The notes beneath the pieces are model-generated. The model worked only from the letters and a program-made list of their open reading frames with translations, was not told where the DNA came from and did not search any database. Made by a program: the position numbers and the translations under genes. This document shows positions 1 to 9,225 of a stretch of 48,285 nt of DNA, piece by piece. The stretch comes from Streptococcus pseudopneumoniae (lineage in GTDB: Bacteria > Bacillota > Bacilli > Lactobacillales > Streptococcaceae): the NCBI RefSeq assembly GCF_001068775.1, contig NZ_JWAJ01000083.1, positions 1 to 48,285 of the forward strand, in the 5' to 3' direction. Positions within the stretch are counted from its first letter, which is position 1; every line of letters starts with the position of its first letter.

Positions 1-79
1 GTCTATACTTAGGGGTGAACACAATGTGATATTTACACATCCATTTTGTGTGTGATAAACTATGTGCTTTTTGAGCCAT
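1..79 (-). mobile_element. tnpA: IS200/IS605-type TnpA transposase, N-terminal part (runs off the window)
   Basis: Reading in from position 79, a clear ribosome site (AAGGAG) precedes an ATG and 26 codons beginning MAQKAHSLSHTKWMCKYH and continuing with a VFTPKYR motif. This is the characteristic start of the small Y1 (HUH) transposase of IS200-like elements in streptococci. The catalytic HUH pair and the tyrosine lie beyond the window, so it cannot be told whether the gene is intact. Confidence 0.85.
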
Positions 80-150
80 ATTTTTCTCCTTTCGCTTTAC
101 AATTGGCTTGAACACCTTAATTGTATCGCGTTTGGAGTTTTTTGGTATAA

Positions 151-210
151 CCTTCGATGCGCACCCGCATAGCGGGTGGTTTTTTTGTCTCGCAACTAAC
201 GGAGCGAGAC
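151..210. repeat. Subterminal hairpins of the IS200-like element
   Basis: Two stem-loops follow one another. Arms CACCCGC / GCGGGTG lie at 162-168 and 172-178 and are followed by a T-run at 180-186. Arms GTCTCGC / GCGAGAC lie at 187-193 and 204-210. IS200/IS605 elements carry hairpins near their ends, and the first one also looks like an outward-blocking terminator on the plus strand. The exact end of the element cannot be set from one side. Confidence 0.55.
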
Positions 211-228
211 GGACTGAAAGTCACATAA

Positions 229-256
229 GAAAAAAGATCGTCCTCACGGACAATCT
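229..256 (-). terminator. Rho-independent terminator of glnRA
   Basis: On the minus strand the stem AGATTGTCC / GGACGATCT with loop GTGA lies 14 bases past the glnA stop codon and is followed by a run of T (A-run at 229-235 on the plus strand). It is well placed to end the glnR-glnA transcript before the insertion element. Confidence 0.85.
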
Positions 257-269
257 TTCTGATTTATCA

Positions 270-1616
270 TTAGTATAGATCTAGGTAGTTATCAATTTCC
301 CATTGTGAAACGAAGGTTGCATAGCTTGCCCACTCAATTCGTTTGGCTTCAAGGAAGCTAGTGTAGATGTGTTCACCTAGAGCTGCTTTAACCACTTCGT
401 CTTCTGTCAAAGCTTTCAAAGCATTGTGAAGCGTTGATGGAAGGTCTGTGATGCCAGCCTCTTTACGCTCTTCTGCAGTCATGATATAGATGTTTTCTTC
501 GATTGGTGCTGGTGCCTCGATTTTATTTTCGATACCGTTCAAACCAACTTCTAAAAGAACAGCCATAGCAATATAAGGGTTTGCCATTGGGTCCACTGAG
601 CGCAACTCCAAACGTGTTCCCATTCCGCGTGATGCTGGTACGCGGACAAGTGGTGAACGGTTACGACCAGCCCAAGCGATGTAAACCGGCGCTTCGTAGC
701 CTGGAACCAAACGTTTGTATGAGTTAACTGTCGGGTTCATGATAGCTGTATAGTTGTAGGCATGTTTGATCAAACCACCAAGGAAGTGGTAAGCAGTTTC
801 TGACAATTGCATTCCTTTTGGATCATTTAGATCAAAGAAGGCATTGTTTCCTTCCGCGTCAAACAAAGACATATTGCAGTGCATTCCTGAACCAGCTATA
901 CCAAATTTAGGTTTAGCCATAAAGGTTGCATACAAACCATGTTTACGAGCAATGGTTTTTACAACAAGTTTAAAGATTTGAATCTTATCACAAGCACGAA
1001 GAACTTCATCATATTTAAAGTCAATCTCATGTTGACCTACAGCAACTTCGTGGTGACTTGCTTCGACTTCAAATCCCATTTTGGTCAAGACGTTAACAAT
1101 CTCACGACGAGTGTTGTCAGCAAGGTCTGTAGGCGCCAAATCAAAGTAACCACCCTTGTCATTCACTTCAAGAGTTGGGTCTCCATTTTCATCAAGCTTA
1201 AATAGGAAGAATTCTGGCTCTGGTCCAAGGTTAAAGGATTTGAATCCAACTTTCTCCATGTGATGAAGAGCTCGTTTAAGGTTGCTTCGAGGATCTCCAG
1301 CAAATGGCTCTCCTTCTGTTGTATAGACATCACAGATCAATCCTGCGACACTACCGTTCTCATCTCCCCAAGGGAAGACAGTCCAGGTGTCCAGGTCAGG
1401 GTACAAGTACATATCTGATTCATTGATACGAACAAACCCTTCAATAGAAGATCCATCAAACATAGCCTTGTTTGACAAGACCTTGTCTAGTTGTTCATCT
1501 GTAGCAGGAATTTCGACGTTTTTCATTGTTCCCAAAATATCTGAAAACATGAGACGGATAAAGGTTACATTTTTTTCCTTAACTTCACGACGAATATCTG
1601 CAGCTGTGATTGGCAT
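270..1616 (-). CDS. glnA: Glutamine synthetase, type I
   Basis: Makes glutamine from glutamate, ammonia and ATP in the cytoplasm, the entry point of nitrogen into metabolism. The 448-residue protein has the family's usual length for Gram-positive GSI. Visible landmarks include the N-terminal beta-grasp region with the [13 protein letters not shown] stretch, the substrate-site motif [10 protein letters not shown] near residue 52, the ATP-site region [12 protein letters not shown] near 245, and the NRSPLVRVP loop near 320. A good ribosome site (AAGGAG) precedes the ATG. It lies 35 bases downstream of glnR, so the two form the usual glnRA operon, controlled by the GlnR operator upstream of glnR. 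Nothing looks damaged. Confidence 0.97.
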   Translation of the reverse strand: MPITAADIRREVKEKNVTFIRLMFSDILGTMKNVEIPATDEQLDKVLSNKAMFDGSSIEGFVRINESDMYLYPDLDTWTVFPWGDENGSVAGLICDVYTTEGEPFAGDPRSNLKRALHHMEKVGFKSFNLGPEPEFFLFKLDENGDPTLEVNDKGGYFDLAPTDLADNTRREIVNVLTKMGFEVEASHHEVAVGQHEIDFKYDEVLRACDKIQIFKLVVKTIARKHGLYATFMAKPKFGIAGSGMHCNMSLFDAEGNNAFFDLNDPKGMQLSETAYHFLGGLIKHAYNYTAIMNPTVNSYKRLVPGYEAPVYIAWAGRNRSPLVRVPASRGMGTRLELRSVDPMANPYIAMAVLLEVGLNGIENKIEAPAPIEENIYIMTAEERKEAGITDLPSTLHNALKALTEDEVVKAALGEHIYTSFLEAKRIEWASYATFVSQWEIDNYLDLY

Positions 1617-1651
1617 GGTTTTTCTCCTTATATATGACGACTAGCGGTTGC

Positions 1652-2008
1652 CTAACCGCGACCAAAAGGCGATTGTTGAGAAGCAAAGCGACTTTGTTGA
1701 AGAACCTCATTCCGAAGGGCCCGACGCACCTCAGTTTGACTGACTGGTTTCTTGACTTTCGCCTCACGTTCGGCATATTTTTTCTTAATGGCAGCAATAT
1801 TGAGACCTTCTGAGATGTAATCTTTAATCTCAAGCAACCGATCCATATCATTCAGCGAGTACATACGGCGATTGCCTTCGTTTCGATCAGGCTTAATCAA
1901 GTCCTGATCTTCATAATAACGAATTTGGCGAGCCGAAAGATCGGTCAACTTCATAACACTGCCAATAGGAAAAACTGCCATATTGCGACGAAATTCTTTT
2001 TCCTTCAT
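1652..2008 (-). CDS. glnR: GlnR, MerR-family nitrogen repressor
   Basis: Represses glnRA and other nitrogen genes when glutamine is plentiful, acting with feedback-inhibited glutamine synthetase. The 118-residue protein carries an N-terminal winged helix of MerR type (MKLTDLSARQIRYYEDQDLI, then NEGNRRMYS) and ends in SPFGRG, the short C-terminal tail characteristic of GlnR. I start it at the ATG at 2008 (MKEKEF) rather than a GTG two codons earlier, because the ribosome site GAAGG lies at correct spacing for the ATG but directly abuts the GTG. First gene of the glnRA operon, probably autoregulated through the operator at 2067-2083. Confidence 0.95.
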   Translation of the reverse strand: MKEKEFRRNMAVFPIGSVMKLTDLSARQIRYYEDQDLIKPDRNEGNRRMYSLNDMDRLLEIKDYISEGLNIAAIKKKYAEREAKVKKPVSQTEVRRALRNEVLQQSRFASQQSPFGRG

Positions 2009-2030
2009 GTACACTTCCTTCTTTCTGTCT

Positions 2031-2059
2031 ATTATAGTCTAATTTTTTTTAACCGTCAA
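2031..2059 (-). promoter_or_regulatory. glnRA promoter
   Basis: TTGACG (2054-2059) and TATAAT (2031-2036) are separated by exactly 17 bases on the minus strand, a near-consensus housekeeping promoter 22 bases upstream of the GlnR ATG. Confidence 0.9.
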
Positions 2060-2066
2060 ACGATAA

Positions 2067-2083
2067 TGTCACATTATATGACA
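2067..2083. promoter_or_regulatory. GlnR operator
   Basis: TGTCA-N7-TGACA is a perfect match to the TGTNA-N7-TNACA GlnR box, just upstream of the -35 hexamer of the glnRA promoter. The stop codon and last codons of the preceding membrane-protein gene lie inside it. Confidence 0.9.
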
Positions 2084-2610
2084 TTATTTTTCTTTTTCTC
2101 AAAAATGCTACGTAAGCGGTCAATATCATAATTTACGATAATTGCCACAAAAACACCCATAAAGGTTTCAAAAACTCGGGCAAACACGTACAAAACAGTC
2201 TCTCCACTCGGAATTGATAAGGTAATAATCAACATAGCCGCAACTCCACCGATAACACCTGCTTTATTGTTCATTGCAACATTTGTCATAATGGTTAACA
2301 TGGTGCAAATTGGAACAACAAGGAGGGTTACCCAGAAGGCGCCGTGAAAAAGATTATTTAAGAGAAAGAAAATAAGGGCATAAAAACCACCGATACTATT
2401 TCCGAGAATACGTGATGTCCCAAAGTGGACACTCTTATCAAAGTCTTCTCTTAAACTAAAAACTGCAGTAAGAGCTCCAATCTGAAGTCCTTTCCAACCA
2501 AAAAAACCAAAAATCATGAGAACTAAAAAAACAGCGATTCCTGTTTTAAATGTTCGCATTCCTAACTTAAACTTAGATTTATCAAATGTATACTTTTTAA
2601 AATAACTCAT
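2074..2610 (-). CDS. FUSC/DUF939-like small membrane protein
   Basis: A 178-residue membrane protein with about four hydrophobic segments (roughly 22-40, 75-90, 93-115 and 117-160). It resembles the membrane half of the aromatic-acid-exporter-like (FUSC/DUF939) family. The family's cytoplasmic C-terminal domain is absent, so the substrate is unknown. From memory, a like-sized hypothetical gene sits upstream of glnR in pneumococcus, so this neighbourhood is conserved. Its last four codons overlap the GlnR box of glnRA. It has its own extended -10 promoter, so coupling to nitrogen control would come only through the shared border. Confidence 0.8.
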   Translation of the reverse strand: MSYFKKYTFDKSKFKLGMRTFKTGIAVFLVLMIFGFFGWKGLQIGALTAVFSLREDFDKSVHFGTSRILGNSIGGFYALIFFLLNNLFHGAFWVTLLVVPICTMLTIMTNVAMNNKAGVIGGVAAMLIITLSIPSGETVLYVFARVFETFMGVFVAIIVNYDIDRLRSIFEKKKNNVI

Positions 2611-2630
2611 TATTTCAACTCTCTATCTCC

Positions 2631-2639
2631 ATTTTACCA
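2631..2639 (-). promoter_or_regulatory. Extended -10 promoter of the FUSC-like gene
   Basis: TGG-TAAAAT lies 21 bases before the ATG. No convincing -35 hexamer is seen, which is usual for extended -10 promoters in streptococci. Confidence 0.55.
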
Positions 2640-2692
2640 TAAATTCACTCACTTTTGAGAAAGGTAGGGCAATAAACTGTAGGAAAAGACAG

Positions 2693-2720
2693 AAAAAGAG
2701 AAGGGCATAAATCCTTCTCT
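2693..2720 (-). terminator. Terminator after mraY
   Basis: On the minus strand AGAGAAGG / CCTTCTCT form a perfect 8-bp stem with an 8-base loop followed by TTTTT. It lies just past the mraY stop and ends the rsmH-ftsL-pbpX-mraY transcript. Confidence 0.88.
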
Positions 2721-2741
2721 CTTATAATCAATATTCTATTT

Positions 2742-3722
2742 TTAGAATAAATACATGAAAGTCAAAGTCAAGAGACTAGCAAGCAAGCCCACTCCCCAGA
2801 AGAAGAAGTCGACCTTCCACTCACTCCAAGCTTGGCCTTTCCCAGAAAAGCCCCCCAACTCAAAATGGTGGTGAACTGGTGTCATACGGAAGATACGTTT
2901 TCCTCCAGTCAACTTAAAGTAGGTGACTTGCATCATAACAGATGTGGTTTCAAAAACATAGAGCAAACCAATCAAGAGTAACGTCCATTCTTGGTGTAGC
3001 GCCATGGAAATAGCCGCTAACATTCCACCAAGGGCTAGGCTACCAACATCTCCCATGAAAACTTTAGCAGGCTTGTGGTTAAAGACAAAGAAGCCAAGAA
3101 GACCACCAATCATGGCTACAATCACTAGTAAGATATCGAGCTGATTTTGCACATAGGCAATGACTCCATAGGCAGATAGGCTAATCACCACCGAAATACT
3201 TGCCAAGCCATCGATTCCGTCAGTCAGATTAACTGCATTTGAAAAACCGACCAACCAGAAGAGGGCAAAGAGAATATAAAGAACACCTAAATGCAAGGGA
3301 AAACCAAATACATTTAAGATATCTCCTCCTCTTTCATAGAAGAAATAGAAGATAACCCCTCCGACCAACTGAAGCAAAAGCTTCTGTTTAGGATTGAGTC
3401 CTTCATTGATTTTGCGGAAAACCTTGAGGAAATCATCCAAGAAACCGACCAAACCATATAAGACCAGGATAAAGAGGATCATTCCGACATTATTGGTTAA
3501 TTGATTGGTCACGAGAGCAAGGACCAGACTAACTAAAACTCCTGCTAGGAGAAAGACGAGTCCTCCCATGGTTGGTGTCCCAGCTTTTTCTTGGTGTTGT
3601 TTGACATCCTCATGCATCTGTTGACCGGTAATCTGTGCTTTATGGTAAAAACGGATAAAGGCTGGAATTCCTATGACTGTTAGAATAAAGGCAATCACTC
3701 CAGCAAAGATAGAAATAAGCAT
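2742..3722 (-). CDS. mraY: Phospho-N-acetylmuramoyl-pentapeptide transferase
   Basis: Transfers phospho-MurNAc-pentapeptide from UDP to undecaprenyl phosphate, making lipid I, the first membrane step of peptidoglycan synthesis. The 326-residue polytopic protein has the standard family length. Visible motifs are [14 protein letters not shown] near residue 48, the DD pair in [15 protein letters not shown] near 95, [13 protein letters not shown] near 163, [12 protein letters not shown] near 222, and the histidine cluster [12 protein letters not shown] near 280. Its start is one base after the pbpX stop, so the two are translationally coupled. Last gene of the rsmH-ftsL-pbpX-mraY unit. Confidence 0.97.
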   Translation of the reverse strand: MLISIFAGVIAFILTVIGIPAFIRFYHKAQITGQQMHEDVKQHQEKAGTPTMGGLVFLLAGVLVSLVLALVTNQLTNNVGMILFILVLYGLVGFLDDFLKVFRKINEGLNPKQKLLLQLVGGVIFYFFYERGGDILNVFGFPLHLGVLYILFALFWLVGFSNAVNLTDGIDGLASISVVISLSAYGVIAYVQNQLDILLVIVAMIGGLLGFFVFNHKPAKVFMGDVGSLALGGMLAAISMALHQEWTLLLIGLLYVFETTSVMMQVTYFKLTGGKRIFRMTPVHHHFELGGFSGKGQAWSEWKVDFFFWGVGLLASLLTLTFMYLF

Positions 3723-3723
3723 T

Positions 3724-5979
3724 CTAATCTCCTAATGTTATTTTTATTTTCTGTAAATCTTTTAAAGTTGTATTGGAACGAACACTTTGCTTTTTAACAG
3801 TTTCTCCTGTACCTTCAAACTCAACTTCAAGATTCAGCCATTTGGCAAAGGTTTCAACATTTTTCTTAGACCAGCCATATAAGTCAGGCATCTCTTCTAC
3901 CTTGTCTGAAAGGAGTAAGATTTGCTCATTAGCGTCTAGATTTGTTCCTTCTGCCACTGAACTGTCCTTGATTTTTGTTCCTGAACCGATAACGATTGGT
4001 TGAACAAGATTGCGTCTCAGTTCCTCTGCCATATCTCCCGGACTATAGTCCTTGGTCGCTGGCATTGCATAACTAGTTGTTGTTGTAACTTGATCCAGAT
4101 TTTTAGCTGTAGACTGAAGATTAAGAGATTCTTTCATAGCAGAAGCTCGTTCAAGAATAGGATTAGCAAATTCTCCAAACCAAGGTGTAGAAAAGTGTTC
4201 TGGCTGTTGAACTGTTACGTAAAGAATAAAATCAGGATTTTCAGAAGGATGCATGGTTACTACAGAAAAGATATAATTGGTTTTCCCAACTAAATATCCT
4301 CCGTTTTGCTCATCGGCAATTTGAGCTGTTCCAGATTTGACAGAAACATTCTGACCAGGAACAGTAATTACTGGTTTATTATCATTACGATTATACATGG
4401 TCCCATAAATAGGGTCTGTACCAACCAAAATCATGTTTTCCCTAGTCAAACTAGCCGTTTCTTTAGAAACAGGATTACCCACAACTTCTTTTTGCGACTT
4501 CCGAACTGACTGATCATTTGGATCATAAAGGGCGCTAATAAACTTTGGTTCTAACATAACTCCGTCATTCGCAATGGCTGTAAAAGCACGTAGCATCTGG
4601 GTCTGCGTTACAGAAATCCCCTGACCAAATGCACTCATGGCAATATCGACAATATTATCTGCAGGCAATTGACCTGAATACTCATCAGTCAGACCAAAAC
4701 GCGTCGGCACCCCAAACTTAAAGCGATTGAGATAATCCAACCAAGTAGCATCTCCCATTTTTTGTTCAAGTAGACTCATTCCAACATTACTGGAGAGAGC
4801 GAAACCTTGTAAGAAAGTCATCATCCTACCAGTAGTCAAACCAGCATTAACATCCCAATCTCGAATCGTCGCATCCGCTATTTTTAATTCACTGCTATTG
4901 AAAACTTCTCCTCCTGGGAAAGTGTTATTATCAATAGCAGCAGCGAGCGTCATAACCTTCATGGTTGACCCCGGCTCATAGTTACTTTGATAGAGGATAT
5001 CACGCCAAACAAAGTCCTTAGTCAGCCCTTCCTTAGTATCAGCATCGAAGGTTGGTCTCTGCGTCGTTGCAAGAATTTCCCCTGTTTTAGCACTGACCAA
5101 GGTTGCTGTCATATACTTGCCTTTTACTTTCTCTTGAAAGGCATCCATTTGACTTTCCATAAAGGACTGCAAAGGACTAGATAGGGTCGTATAGACGTCT
5201 TTCCCGTTTACGGTCTGTTGGGTGACTTGTTCTGTACCAGGAACAATATTACCTAGACGGTCTTTTTCATAAGTAATAATACCATCTGTCCCTGCTAACA
5301 AGCTATTCAAGGAGCTCTCAATGCCAGATGTACCAATAAGACTTTTTGTCCCATCTTCATTTTCATGTAACTGTGCTAAACCAATAAAGGATGAAGCAAA
5401 TTTCCCATTTGGATAACTTCGATTGGGACTAGTGGTAAAATTAACACCCTCAACCTTCGCGGCTTCTAAGTCCTGTTTAATGGACATCATATTAGCGTAG
5501 GTAATCCCATTTCCCTTAGCACCAAAGGAAACCTGTTTGAGACTTGGTTGAGAGAGTTGATCCTTGACGTAGGTCTCCTCCATATCCAAGTACTTATGGA
5601 AAATTTCGGCTACCTTATTGTACTGAGATTCTTCTACATATAGAACATCTCCATTAGCTGACTTATAATCCTTATCAATGACCGCATAAACATTATAGGA
5701 TGTTGCATCCTCTGCAATCGGCGTTCCATTACGATCATAAATGGTTCCCCTCTTAGCAGGAACTGTCAGAGTTGTTTGGTGAACCTTACTAGCTTCTTTG
5801 ACCAGGTCAACGCCAAACTTCTTCCCCATACCAATAATCACCGCAAAGTTAACCAAAAAAACAGCAAAGAGAAAGACGGCCAAAAGACTGAGACTCTTCC
5901 CAACTCGTCTGCGGTTTTCAAGGGGAGATTTGCGATTCTTAATGGCAAAGTGTACTATTTTTTCTTTCCAGGTTTTCAT
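3724..5979 (-). CDS. pbpX: Penicillin-binding protein 2X (division transpeptidase)
   Basis: Class B transpeptidase that cross-links septal peptidoglycan with FtsW. The 751 residues comprise one N-terminal membrane anchor (about 30-50), a dimerisation domain, the transpeptidase domain with STMK at 338-341, SSN at 396-398 and KSG at 548-550, and C-terminal PASTA-type repeats (about 635-750). Compared with remembered susceptible pneumococcal PBP2X (numbering one lower), it has T at 343, L at 389, L at 394 (next to SSN) and V at 546 (next to KSG). Substitutions at these places occur in beta-lactam-resistant alleles, but they could also be normal for this species. It sits 3 bases after ftsL and just ahead of mraY. 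Confidence 0.96.
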   Translation of the reverse strand: MKTWKEKIVHFAIKNRKSPLENRRRVGKSLSLLAVFLFAVFLVNFAVIIGMGKKFGVDLVKEASKVHQTTLTVPAKRGTIYDRNGTPIAEDATSYNVYAVIDKDYKSANGDVLYVEESQYNKVAEIFHKYLDMEETYVKDQLSQPSLKQVSFGAKGNGITYANMMSIKQDLEAAKVEGVNFTTSPNRSYPNGKFASSFIGLAQLHENEDGTKSLIGTSGIESSLNSLLAGTDGIITYEKDRLGNIVPGTEQVTQQTVNGKDVYTTLSSPLQSFMESQMDAFQEKVKGKYMTATLVSAKTGEILATTQRPTFDADTKEGLTKDFVWRDILYQSNYEPGSTMKVMTLAAAIDNNTFPGGEVFNSSELKIADATIRDWDVNAGLTTGRMMTFLQGFALSSNVGMSLLEQKMGDATWLDYLNRFKFGVPTRFGLTDEYSGQLPADNIVDIAMSAFGQGISVTQTQMLRAFTAIANDGVMLEPKFISALYDPNDQSVRKSQKEVVGNPVSKETASLTRENMILVGTDPIYGTMYNRNDNKPVITVPGQNVSVKSGTAQIADEQNGGYLVGKTNYIFSVVTMHPSENPDFILYVTVQQPEHFSTPWFGEFANPILERASAMKESLNLQSTAKNLDQVTTTTSYAMPATKDYSPGDMAEELRRNLVQPIVIGSGTKIKDSSVAEGTNLDANEQILLLSDKVEEMPDLYGWSKKNVETFAKWLNLEVEFEGTGETVKKQSVRSNTTLKDLQKIKITLGD

Positions 5980-5982
5980 ATA

Positions 5983-6300
5983 CTACTCCGCCGATCGGAT
6001 ATTTTCATTGTTTAGTTGCAGTTCTTGCGAATTCGCAATCCCTGTCAGTCGTTCTGAACGGATCAATTCATTGACTTCTTGCTTAGCATCATCCAACTCC
6101 GTTTTCTTTTCTTCAATTTGAGCATTAACAGTCGTTAGTTCACTCTGGACTTGCAAAAGCTTGGTTTGCATATAGACCACACTGATGGCTAAGACAAGGG
6201 CTGTAATGGCAATTGAAAGGTAAAAGGCCTTTTCAACACGTGAAAATCTTTTGATACGAGCTTGCAGTAATTGGCTCGTCGTTTCTCTTTTTTCTACCAT
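5983..6300 (-). CDS. ftsL: Cell division protein FtsL
   Basis: Small bitopic division protein that joins DivIC/FtsB and the FtsW-PBP2X synthase at the septum. The 105 residues show a basic N-terminus, one membrane segment (about 28-48) and a coiled-coil-like extracytoplasmic part (about 49-90) rich in Q, E and L. The sequence is poorly conserved in the family, so the call rests mainly on topology and on its place between rsmH and pbpX, the fixed order in streptococci. Confidence 0.93.
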   Translation of the reverse strand: MVEKRETTSQLLQARIKRFSRVEKAFYLSIAITALVLAISVVYMQTKLLQVQSELTTVNAQIEEKKTELDDAKQEVNELIRSERLTGIANSQELQLNNENIRSAE

Positions 6301-6309
6301 TTTATCCCC

Positions 6310-7260
6310 TTACTTGTGAATTTTTCGAGCTACTCGTAGCTTGGCTGAGTGGGAACGATTATTGGCCTCCAACTCCTCCTTGCTTGGTAGAATCGGTTTG
6401 CGAGAGACTAATTCCATCTTAGGCTTGAGATCATCCGGGATGAATGGCAAGCCTTTTGGAACCTCTACCGTCGAAGCTTCCTTGAACAATTGCTTGGTCA
6501 AGCGATCTTCCAGCGAATGAAAGGTAATGACTGAGATTCTTCCGTCCACTGCTAGTAATTCCATAGCTTGTTGGATGGACTCATCTGCAGCTCCTAATTC
6601 ATCATTGACCTCAATACGGATGGCTTGGAAAATTTGCTTGGCCGGATGACCTTTTTTCTTGAGTTCCTTGGCAGGCTTAGCAGACTTGATAATCTCTGCT
6701 AATTCAGTCGTTGTCTCAATCGGTTTCAACTCACGCGCCTGTTCAATCTTCCGAGCAATCTGCTTGGAAAACTTATCTTCTCCATATTTGAAAAAGATTC
6801 GTACCAAGTCATGATAGTCATAATGATTGACAACCTCATAAGCGGTCAAACTAGCTTCCTGGTTCATCCGCATATCCAGTGGCGCATCCTTTTTATAAGA
6901 AAAACCACGCTCACGCTGATCCAACTGCGGGCTAGAAACCCCCAAGTCATAACAAATACCATCAATCTCTTCTACACCTGCTTCCTGCAAACGTAGCTGC
7001 AAATGACGGAAGTTGTCCTTGATAAAGGTGACCATTCCTTTTTCGATATAAGGCGCCAGACGTTTTTGTGCATTATCAATGGCATTCTGGTCCTGGTCAA
7101 AGGCATAGAGATGCCCCTTTTCACTTAGTTTACTTAATAAATACTCGCTATGGCCTGCTCCACCCAAGGTCGCATCAACGTAAATACCGTCAGGTTTCAC
7201 ATCAAGCATATCAATAGTTTCATGGAGCATGACCGTTACATGATGAAATTCTTTAGTCAT
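6310..7260 (-). CDS. rsmH: 16S rRNA m4C1402 methyltransferase RsmH
   Basis: Methylates N4 of C1402 in the ribosomal decoding site using SAM. The 316 residues are typical in length. The SAM-binding region [14 protein letters not shown] is near residue 29; other family motifs are [18 protein letters not shown] near 105, [12 protein letters not shown] near 212, and the C-terminal [14 protein letters not shown]. First gene of the division/wall operon (formerly mraW). There is no Shine-Dalgarno sequence ahead of the ATG. Instead an extended -10 element ends 9 bases upstream, which suggests a transcript with almost no leader. Confidence 0.97.
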   Translation of the reverse strand: MTKEFHHVTVMLHETIDMLDVKPDGIYVDATLGGAGHSEYLLSKLSEKGHLYAFDQDQNAIDNAQKRLAPYIEKGMVTFIKDNFRHLQLRLQEAGVEEIDGICYDLGVSSPQLDQRERGFSYKKDAPLDMRMNQEASLTAYEVVNHYDYHDLVRIFFKYGEDKFSKQIARKIEQARELKPIETTTELAEIIKSAKPAKELKKKGHPAKQIFQAIRIEVNDELGAADESIQQAMELLAVDGRISVITFHSLEDRLTKQLFKEASTVEVPKGLPFIPDDLKPKMELVSRKPILPSKEELEANNRSHSAKLRVARKIHK

Positions 7261-7269
7261 ATCTTATCT

Positions 7270-7278
7270 ATTTTACCA
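7270..7278 (-). promoter_or_regulatory. Extended -10 promoter of rsmH-ftsL-pbpX-mraY
   Basis: TGG-TAAAAT ends at 7270. With normal spacing transcription would start near 7263, only about 3 bases before the rsmH ATG. No good -35 hexamer and no ribosome site are seen. Confidence 0.6.
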
Positions 7279-7328
7279 CAATTCTGACTAGCTTGCACTC
7301 GCTAAAGCAAAAACCTTTCCTTACTACT

Positions 7329-9155
7329 TTAGCCCTTGTATTCAGCAGACGACTCAGCAACCTGAGCTAGTTCTACACGCTCTTGGGGATTCAAGTGTTG
7401 ATGAACAGCCTCTGCGACTACTCTTGGCACTCCAACTTCGACAATCTCATCCACACTGGCTTCCTTGATTTTTGCCAGAGATTTGAAATATTTCATCAAA
7501 TTCTGCTTGCGTTTTGGACCCAATCCCTCGATGCCATCAAGCTGAGAGGAGAAAGAGTTTTTAGAACGCAGTTGACGGTGGAAAGTGATAGCAAAACGGT
7601 GCACCTCATCTTGGATGCGTTGCAAGAGGAAAAATTCCTGAGAATTACGAGACAGCTCTACCACCTCAAGCGGATCTCCAAAAAGCAATTCGTGGGTTTG
7701 GTGCTTATCATTTTTTTGCAGACCTGCAATGGGAATATCCAAGCCTAGCTCTTCTTGGATAACCTGCTTAGCAATATTTACCTGACCTTGTCCTCCATCA
7801 ATAACGATTAAGTCAGGCGGTGTCAAACCATCTCGTTGGACTCGGCCATAACGTCTGCGAATAACCTCTCGCATACTTGCGTAGTCATCTGGCCCAACAA
7901 CTGTCTTAATCTTATACTTGCGGTAATCCTTCTTGCTCGGTTTCCCATTGACAAAAACTACCATGGCAGAAACTGGACTAGTCCCCATGATATTGGAGTT
8001 ATCAAAGGACTCGATGCGAACTGGGATTGGAATTTGTAGAAGTCGTCCCAGATTTTCAATAGCCCCTTGAGTCTTTTCAACTGATTTCTCTAACAGATTA
8101 AACTTCTGCTCTAGACTAACACGCGCATTTTTGATAGCCAGATTAACCAGTTGTTTCTTCTCACCGCGTTGGGGTTTGAGAATTTTGGTATCCACCAAGG
8201 CTTTGACTGCCTCTTCATCAATATCTTGAGGAATCAAAATCTCATTGGGAACCAGATGAGATTTTTCCTGATAAAATTGTCCCACATAGGTCAAGAAATC
8301 CTCATCAGGATCGTTGTAATAAGGGAAGAGATTAACATCGCGTTCAATCAACTTGCCCTGGCGTACAAAGAAGACCTGGACGCACATCCAACCCTTATCC
8401 ACATAGTAACCAAAGACATCTCGGTTTTGGAGATCCTTAGCCATGACTCTTTGCTTAGTTCGCAAAGTACCAATAGCCTGAATCAGATCTCGATATTCCG
8501 CCGCGCGTTCAAATTCCATACTCTGAGCTGCCACATTCATCTTTTCCTTGAGGTCATCAATGATTTTGTCATCCTGACCCTTTAGAAAATCAGAGACTTC
8601 TTGGGCCATGGCTTTGAAATAAGCTTCGTCTTTCTTACAGATGGTGTGAGCCATGCACTGGCCGATATGGTAGTAAAAACAGACTTTTGACGGTGGATTG
8701 GTACACTTGCGAAATGGGAAAATCCGATCCAGAAGTCTCTTGATTTCATTAGCTGCACCGACATCAGGATAGGGGCCAAAATAGAGACCTCCATCTTTTT
8801 TGACCTGACGAGTAATAATCAAGCGAGGATAGCGCTCATTTGTAATTTTAATAAAAGGATAAGACTTGTCATCCTTGAGCATAATATTGTATTTAGGCTT
8901 ATTTTCCTTGATCAGGTTGATTTCCAAAAGGAGGGCCTCAATATTAGACTCCGTGACAATAAACTCAAAATCCACAATCTCAGATACCAGGGCTTCTGTC
9001 TTAGTATCATGACTTCCGCGGAAGTATGACCTCACGCGATTACGCAGATTTTTAGCCTTTCCTACATAGATAATCGTGCCGTTTTTATCCTTGTGAATGT
9101 AACAACCAGGGCTGGTCGGCAAGAGCTCCAGTTTTGATTTAATCAAGTTATTCAT
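7329..9155 (-). CDS. uvrC: Excinuclease ABC subunit C
   Basis: Makes both incisions in UvrABC nucleotide excision repair. The 608-residue protein has the GIY-YIG nuclease domain at its N-terminus ([24 protein letters not shown]), a UVR domain near 200-235 that contacts UvrB, the RNase H-like nuclease ([15 protein letters not shown], then [13 protein letters not shown]), and helix-hairpin-helix motifs at the end ([15 protein letters not shown]). I choose the ATG at 9155 (MNNLIKSKL). An ATG ten codons upstream would lie across the -10 promoter element and has no ribosome site. With the chosen start the mRNA appears leaderless. Confidence 0.95.
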   Translation of the reverse strand: MNNLIKSKLELLPTSPGCYIHKDKNGTIIYVGKAKNLRNRVRSYFRGSHDTKTEALVSEIVDFEFIVTESNIEALLLEINLIKENKPKYNIMLKDDKSYPFIKITNERYPRLIITRQVKKDGGLYFGPYPDVGAANEIKRLLDRIFPFRKCTNPPSKVCFYYHIGQCMAHTICKKDEAYFKAMAQEVSDFLKGQDDKIIDDLKEKMNVAAQSMEFERAAEYRDLIQAIGTLRTKQRVMAKDLQNRDVFGYYVDKGWMCVQVFFVRQGKLIERDVNLFPYYNDPDEDFLTYVGQFYQEKSHLVPNEILIPQDIDEEAVKALVDTKILKPQRGEKKQLVNLAIKNARVSLEQKFNLLEKSVEKTQGAIENLGRLLQIPIPVRIESFDNSNIMGTSPVSAMVVFVNGKPSKKDYRKYKIKTVVGPDDYASMREVIRRRYGRVQRDGLTPPDLIVIDGGQGQVNIAKQVIQEELGLDIPIAGLQKNDKHQTHELLFGDPLEVVELSRNSQEFFLLQRIQDEVHRFAITFHRQLRSKNSFSSQLDGIEGLGPKRKQNLMKYFKSLAKIKEASVDEIVEVGVPRVVAEAVHQHLNPQERVELAQVAESSAEYKG

Positions 9156-9161
9156 AGTTCC

Positions 9162-9170
9162 ATTATAGCA
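9162..9170 (-). promoter_or_regulatory. uvrC extended -10 promoter (leaderless start)
   Basis: TGC-TATAAT is followed by six bases and then the ATG, placing the expected transcription start on the A of the uvrC start codon. It directly abuts the T-run of the preceding terminator. Confidence 0.65.
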
Positions 9171-9203
9171 AAAAGCTCCCCTCATTGCTTACATCAGGGA
9201 GCT
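9170..9203 (-). terminator. Terminator between the matrixin gene and uvrC
   Basis: Arms AGCTCCC (9174-9180) and GGGAGCT (9197-9203) with a 16-base loop. On the minus strand the stem is followed by TTTTT. The plus strand also has a short T-run outward, so it may act in both directions. Confidence 0.75.
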
Positions 9204-9225
9204 CTATTTTTCGTTTTAAAATCAC

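Noticed and set aside
9153..9185. A longer UvrC starting at the ATG at 9185
   Set aside because: That start overlaps the terminator stem and the extended -10 and has no ribosome site; the next ATG gives the usual UvrC N-terminus.
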